Assembly: GCA_023426245.1 (NCBI GenBank)
Contig: JAFABB010000034.1
Coordinates: forward strand, 1 to 64,000
Source: Bacillota bacterium
Lineage (GTDB): Bacteria > Bacillota > UBA4882 > UBA8346
DNA length: 64,000 nucleotides
Reading direction: 5' to 3'
Numbering within the stretch: the first letter of the stretch is position 1; each line of letters opens with the position of its first letter. A model generated the notes under the pieces. The model ran no database searches. It was not told the DNA's origin and saw only the letters and a list, made by a program, of their open reading frames with translations. A program made the position numbers and the translations under genes. Shown one piece after another: positions 60,760-64,000 of this stretch.

Positions 60760-62483
60760 CACAAATCCCCCTTTCGCTCCTCATTCCTAATGAGATTCAT
60801 TAATTTTGTTAATTGAACTTTAGTTTCAGCGGTGGTTTCGCCTAATAGCCCTGCAATCTCTTGCGCCACTTTCATTTGTTTATTAATAACTTCTTGAGCC
60901 TTTTCAAGAGTTTCGTCAGTCATCCGGGAAAGCCGTTCCCGTTGTTTCTTCTCTTGGGTAATATCCACAAAAATACCGATCAAGATGTCGTTTTTCTCAA
61001 CGTAAAAAATCGCTTGCCAGGCCACCATACCCCAATCCGGGAACGTTACTTCACCGGTTACCAAATTCTTAGTACGCAAAGCCTCTTCAAAATATCTGGG
61101 CTCCATCACTGCGGCCAATTGTTGACCTACAGTCTGAATATGCCGACAATTAAATTTACTTTCAGCAGCCGGATTGATTTCCACAATCTCTAAACTACTG
61201 CTGACCACGATAATCGCATTGGGCGTCATTTGGCAGATAATATTAGCCTTGGACTCGGCGCGGGCTCGCATATACGGTATACACATATCGACTTCAGCCA
61301 TACCGGCGGCAACCGCTAATGCCTTATCGCGGCAGGAATTATAACCACAAGCTCCGCAATTGAGTTCATCAGCCGGGGTTAATTTTCCGGTACGGGCCAA
61401 AATTTCCCGGATTTGGTTCTCAGGAACTCCAGCGCGATAAATATTTCTGGAACTGTACTGATTGGAAAGATCTATTTCCGATCCTGCCTTATTGCAACAA
61501 GAGCCTTCCTCCAAGGAAGGTTCTGAAAAGTGAATCACACTATAACGGCGAGCAAATTGCGTCGAGACATTGGTCATCTCCGGCCCGGTGATACAACCTC
61601 CCTTGCAAGCCAAGAGCTCAATTAAACGCAATGAACTTTTCACTTCATGAAATTTGGATAAAAAATCAATGACTTCATCCAATCCATCAATCGTAATAAT
61701 CTCTTTCGCCAATAAATCTGTGCTTAATGCAGCTGATTTAGCCAGTCCGCCCGGTAGCGGGAACGTTCGTGAATCAAAAACCGGAGGCATATCGAATTCC
61801 TTGCTTTCACACTGATCAATATCAATATTTTTTTCAACGAGAAGCATGGTTAATTCTTGAAATGTTAGTACTGCGTCAATCGGTGGGTTCTCCGCATTCT
61901 CCCGCAGCTCTCCTTTTTTAGCGATACAAGGCCCCACAAAAACCACTTTAGTATCCTGTCCGTAACGTTTTTTTAAAATTTTGCCGTGAGCCACCATGGG
62001 TGAAACAATTGGCGCCAAATACGGTAATATATCATGATAATAGATTTCAAGCAGATTCACAATTGCCGGGCAACAACTGGTTATGAACGGTTCTCCGGGC
62101 CTAGCCTCGGCTATCAATCGACGATGTTCTTCAGCCACGAGTACCGCCCCTTCGGCTGTTTCCCCTACGTAATCAAAACCCGCTTTTTTTAAAGCAGTAA
62201 CAATTTGTCCCGGCGAATTCATCCGGAAGGCTCCCGGAAAAGATGGTGCCAAGCTAATCCCGACTTTAGCCCCGGAACAGAGAAGCTTTTCCACCCGGTC
62301 AATACTGCTTTCAACTTTTTTGGCATTCTGAGGACAAACTCTTACACAACGTCCATCCCCAATACAACGTTCCTCAACCACCTCGGCATGACCGTTAATA
62401 ACCCGAATCGCTTTCACCGGGCAACTGCGAACGCATTTATAGCAATCTCTACAGCTAGCCAGTACGGTTGAAATGAGTCCCAT
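60759..62483 (-). CDS. hydS: Sensory PAS-[FeFe] hydrogenase (HydS), copy 2
   Basis: 574 aa. N-terminal CRDCYKCVRSCPVKAI and a second ferredoxin motif with a Cys-to-Asp change (CIGDGRCVRVCP). H-cluster motifs ITSCCPAIVNL, GPCIAKKGE and ACKGGCITGP keep the four cysteines. Then an Fe-S motif CGACGYNSCRDKA and a PAS domain with NAIIVVSSSLEIVEINPAAE, ending in a helical tail. Same order as copy 1. It stands between a small [2Fe-2S] protein gene and the phosphatase gene. Confidence 0.88.
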   Translation of the reverse strand: MGLISTVLASCRDCYKCVRSCPVKAIRVINGHAEVVEERCIGDGRCVRVCPQNAKKVESSIDRVEKLLCSGAKVGISLAPSFPGAFRMNSPGQIVTALKKAGFDYVGETAEGAVLVAEEHRRLIAEARPGEPFITSCCPAIVNLLEIYYHDILPYLAPIVSPMVAHGKILKKRYGQDTKVVFVGPCIAKKGELRENAENPPIDAVLTFQELTMLLVEKNIDIDQCESKEFDMPPVFDSRTFPLPGGLAKSAALSTDLLAKEIITIDGLDEVIDFLSKFHEVKSSLRLIELLACKGGCITGPEMTNVSTQFARRYSVIHFSEPSLEEGSCCNKAGSEIDLSNQYSSRNIYRAGVPENQIREILARTGKLTPADELNCGACGYNSCRDKALAVAAGMAEVDMCIPYMRARAESKANIICQMTPNAIIVVSSSLEIVEINPAAESKFNCRHIQTVGQQLAAVMEPRYFEEALRTKNLVTGEVTFPDWGMVAWQAIFYVEKNDILIGIFVDITQEKKQRERLSRMTDETLEKAQEVINKQMKVAQEIAGLLGETTAETKVQLTKLMNLIRNEERKGDL

Positions 62484-62607
62484 TTACAGCCCCACTCTCA
62501 TTACATACTTAAAAATCCGAGAATGAATTGATGGGTTTGTTTCAACTTCAACATATTAAGAATGATTTATCCGGCTGAGATTGATGAAGAATTCCCCATC
62601 CTCCGTC

Positions 62608-62850
62608 TTAGGTCCTTAAAAAATGCTCTTGAAAAAATTCAGCTGTTTTCTCTTTATTCATGGAAGTATAAATCTGGCCATCAACCATCATACTGACTCC
62701 CGCCTGGCATTCTCCCAGACAGAAGCACGCCTTCAATTCAATCTGTTCGGTAAGTGAGTTTTCAGCAATGAGATGTTTGAATTCATTGATGACCTCATAT
62801 GCACCCTTCAAATGGCAAGAGCTTCCGACGCATACTGATATTGAATGCAT
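62608..62850 (-). CDS. Thioredoxin-like [2Fe-2S] ferredoxin, 80 aa
   Basis: SISVCVGSSCHLKGAYEVI with C-x4-C ... C-x3-C (CVGSSC, CFCLGEC). First gene of the second sensory operon, starting just downstream of three Rex-type sites. Comparable to 40823-41089 in the first block. Confidence 0.85.
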   Translation of the reverse strand: MHSISVCVGSSCHLKGAYEVINEFKHLIAENSLTEQIELKACFCLGECQAGVSMMVDGQIYTSMNKEKTAEFFQEHFLRT

Positions 62851-62863
62851 GGCCTCCCTCCTT

Positions 62864-62970
62864 TTGTGAATTATTTCACAAATCTTTCAAATAAAATTCG
62901 TGAAATTTGTTACAAAGTACCCTAAAAAAATATAACTCCGCATCTTTTCAATTTGTAACAGTTTTCACAA
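62864..62970 (-). promoter_or_regulatory. Promoter of the second sensory operon with three Rex-type sites
   Basis: TTGTGAATTATTTCACAA (62864-62881) is a perfect 18-bp palindrome matching the classic Rex consensus. TCGTGAAATTTGTTACAA (62898-62915) and TTGTAACAGTTTTCACAA (62953-62970) are close variants. Minus-strand promoter: TTACAA (62958-62953) as -35, overlapping the third site, and TTATAT (62935-62930) as -10, spacer 17 bp. The first palindrome falls near the ribosome site of the ferredoxin gene. Confidence 0.8.
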
Positions 62971-63216
62971 TTAAAATATATCATCATCAAAGACTTTTTT
63001 CAATACCCGTAATAAAAATTTAAGGCGGTCTCCACTGCTCAGAAACGCGAGCGCAACATCCGCCATATTCTTTTAACTTCTTACCTGGTATCCAAAAGGT
63101 GCCTTCTTTCCGCTAAACTTCGTCGATGATATAATAGCAACTATCTACCAACCCCGCATAAATCAAAGGTGGATTGGAAAATTTATTCTATGCAAATTTG
63201 ATTGGAGGAATTGGAA

Positions 63217-64000
63217 TTGAGCGCCAATATCTTATTTGCATCGGTAAAGTATGATAAATACGACGCCGATGTCACCTTGCCGGCTAAATTCGGCCGTTTG
63301 ATTGACCGCCTGAATCTGGACGGTACAGTTAAAGACAAACTAACCGTAATTAAAATGCATTTGGGCCGGAAAATCGGCTACTCCACAATTCACCCGTTGT
63401 TTGTCAAAATTCTGGTAGATAAACTAAAATCCTACGGTGCTAAAGTATACATTACCGATCAAGAAATCATGAGCGCAAGAACCCGGGGTTATACCGAAGA
63501 GTTTTTGGGCGTGCCCATCGTCTATGCCTGTGGCATGACCGGTAAGTATTACTATGAAAAACAAGTTGATTTCAAAACTCTTAAAAATGTCGATGTAGCC
63601 GGTAATATTCAGGATGCCGAAGTGATGATTGATTTTTCCCACATCAAAGGGCACGGTGCCTGCGGCTATGGTGGCGCCTGCAAAAATATCGCCATGGGCT
63701 GTGTTACCGATCGTACCCGACAACAGATTCACGGCTTGGAAGGTGGCCTGGAATGGAATGAAGACGTCTGTAGCCATTGCGAACTTTGTGTGAACAGTTG
63801 CAATCATAGTGCCAATAGCTTCATTCATGATCGATATGAAGTGAACTTTCACCATTGCACCTATTGTCAGCATTGCGTAAAAGTCTGTCCGACGGGGGCC
63901 TTGAAGATGGATGCCCACCGTTATGAGGATTTCCAAACCGGCATGGCCATTTGCACCGAGACGGTACTTAAAACATTTCAACCGGGACATGTCTTTTACA
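63217..64000 (+). CDS. DUF362 protein with ferredoxin motifs (partial, runs off the window)
   Basis: Starts at TTG (63217), 8 nt after GGAGG, with no stop before the window end, so at least 261 codons. N-terminal DUF362 domain: FASVKYDKYDADVTLPAKFG, HLGRKIGYSTIHPLFVKIL and DFSHIKGHGACGYGGACKNI. Two [4Fe-4S] motifs follow: CSHCELCVNSC and CTYCQHCVKVCPTGA. DUF362 proteins are iron-sulphur proteins of unclear function, sometimes linked to metal or redox metabolism. Its promoter region faces the Rex-type sites at 62864-62970. Confidence 0.85.
   Translation, partial: MSANILFASVKYDKYDADVTLPAKFGRLIDRLNLDGTVKDKLTVIKMHLGRKIGYSTIHPLFVKILVDKLKSYGAKVYITDQEIMSARTRGYTEEFLGVPIVYACGMTGKYYYEKQVDFKTLKNVDVAGNIQDAEVMIDFSHIKGHGACGYGGACKNIAMGCVTDRTRQQIHGLEGGLEWNEDVCSHCELCVNSCNHSANSFIHDRYEVNFHHCTYCQHCVKVCPTGALKMDAHRYEDFQTGMAICTETVLKTFQPGHVFY

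Noticed and set aside
63424..63990. Minus-strand 188-codon ORF
   Set aside because: Antisense to the DUF362 gene, whose plus-strand translation has clear ferredoxin motifs and a ribosome site.

Overview
The window looks like the chromosome of an anaerobic, fermentative, spore-lineage Bacillota with an outer membrane. The stationary-phase/sporulation sigma factor SigH, rlmB, mrnC and many Shine-Dalgarno-led genes (several with TTG starts) point to Bacillota. A complete ExbB-ExbD-TonB-receptor set means the envelope is probably diderm. Two electron-bifurcating [FeFe] hydrogenases, NfnAB, AdhE and an iron alcohol dehydrogenase indicate an H2- and ethanol-forming metabolism. A Hydrogenispora-like organism would fit, but that is a guess from gene content, not an identification.

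Layout. 1-3.7 kb is accessory and repeat-rich: a group II intron-like fragment, a SymE-like small gene, an Xre regulator, two intergenic arrays built on a 21-bp period, an alpha/beta hydrolase and MITE-like palindromes. 3.7-17.6 kb carries housekeeping genes on the minus strand (sigH, rlmB, mrnC, apt, aspartokinase, argH), with a TonB-dependent metal-chelate uptake cluster lying between mrnC and rlmB. Its receptor is preceded by four evenly spaced palindromes, a possible leader peptide and a hairpin. 17.7-26.5 kb is an lsr autoinducer-2 uptake and processing locus with divergent arms (lsrACDB and lsrR-lsrK-cupin-lsrF).

26.7-34 kb is a minus-strand series: a TrpP-like substrate component, two EcfA ATPases and EcfT, then iorA, iorB and an arylacetate-CoA ligase. 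Its leader has a consensus promoter, eleven (G/U)AG-like triplets mostly at 5-nt spacing and an intrinsic terminator, which is the layout of a TRAP attenuator. 34-36.4 kb holds small accessory genes and a broken DJ-1/PfpI gene.

36.5-63 kb is redox metabolism. Two paralogous blocks each hold HydABC, a sensory PAS hydrogenase, a PP2C/SpoIIE-type phosphatase, thioredoxin-like [2Fe-2S] proteins and a Rex repressor. Between and beside them lie an iron alcohol dehydrogenase, NfnAB and AdhE. 18-bp Rex-type palindromes overlap or flank the promoters of the PAS gene, the alcohol dehydrogenase, hydCBA, adhE and the second sensory operon. NADH/NAD+ ratio is thus the likely master signal, and sensory hydrogenase plus phosphatase a likely second input reporting H2. 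The window ends inside a DUF362 ferredoxin-type gene.
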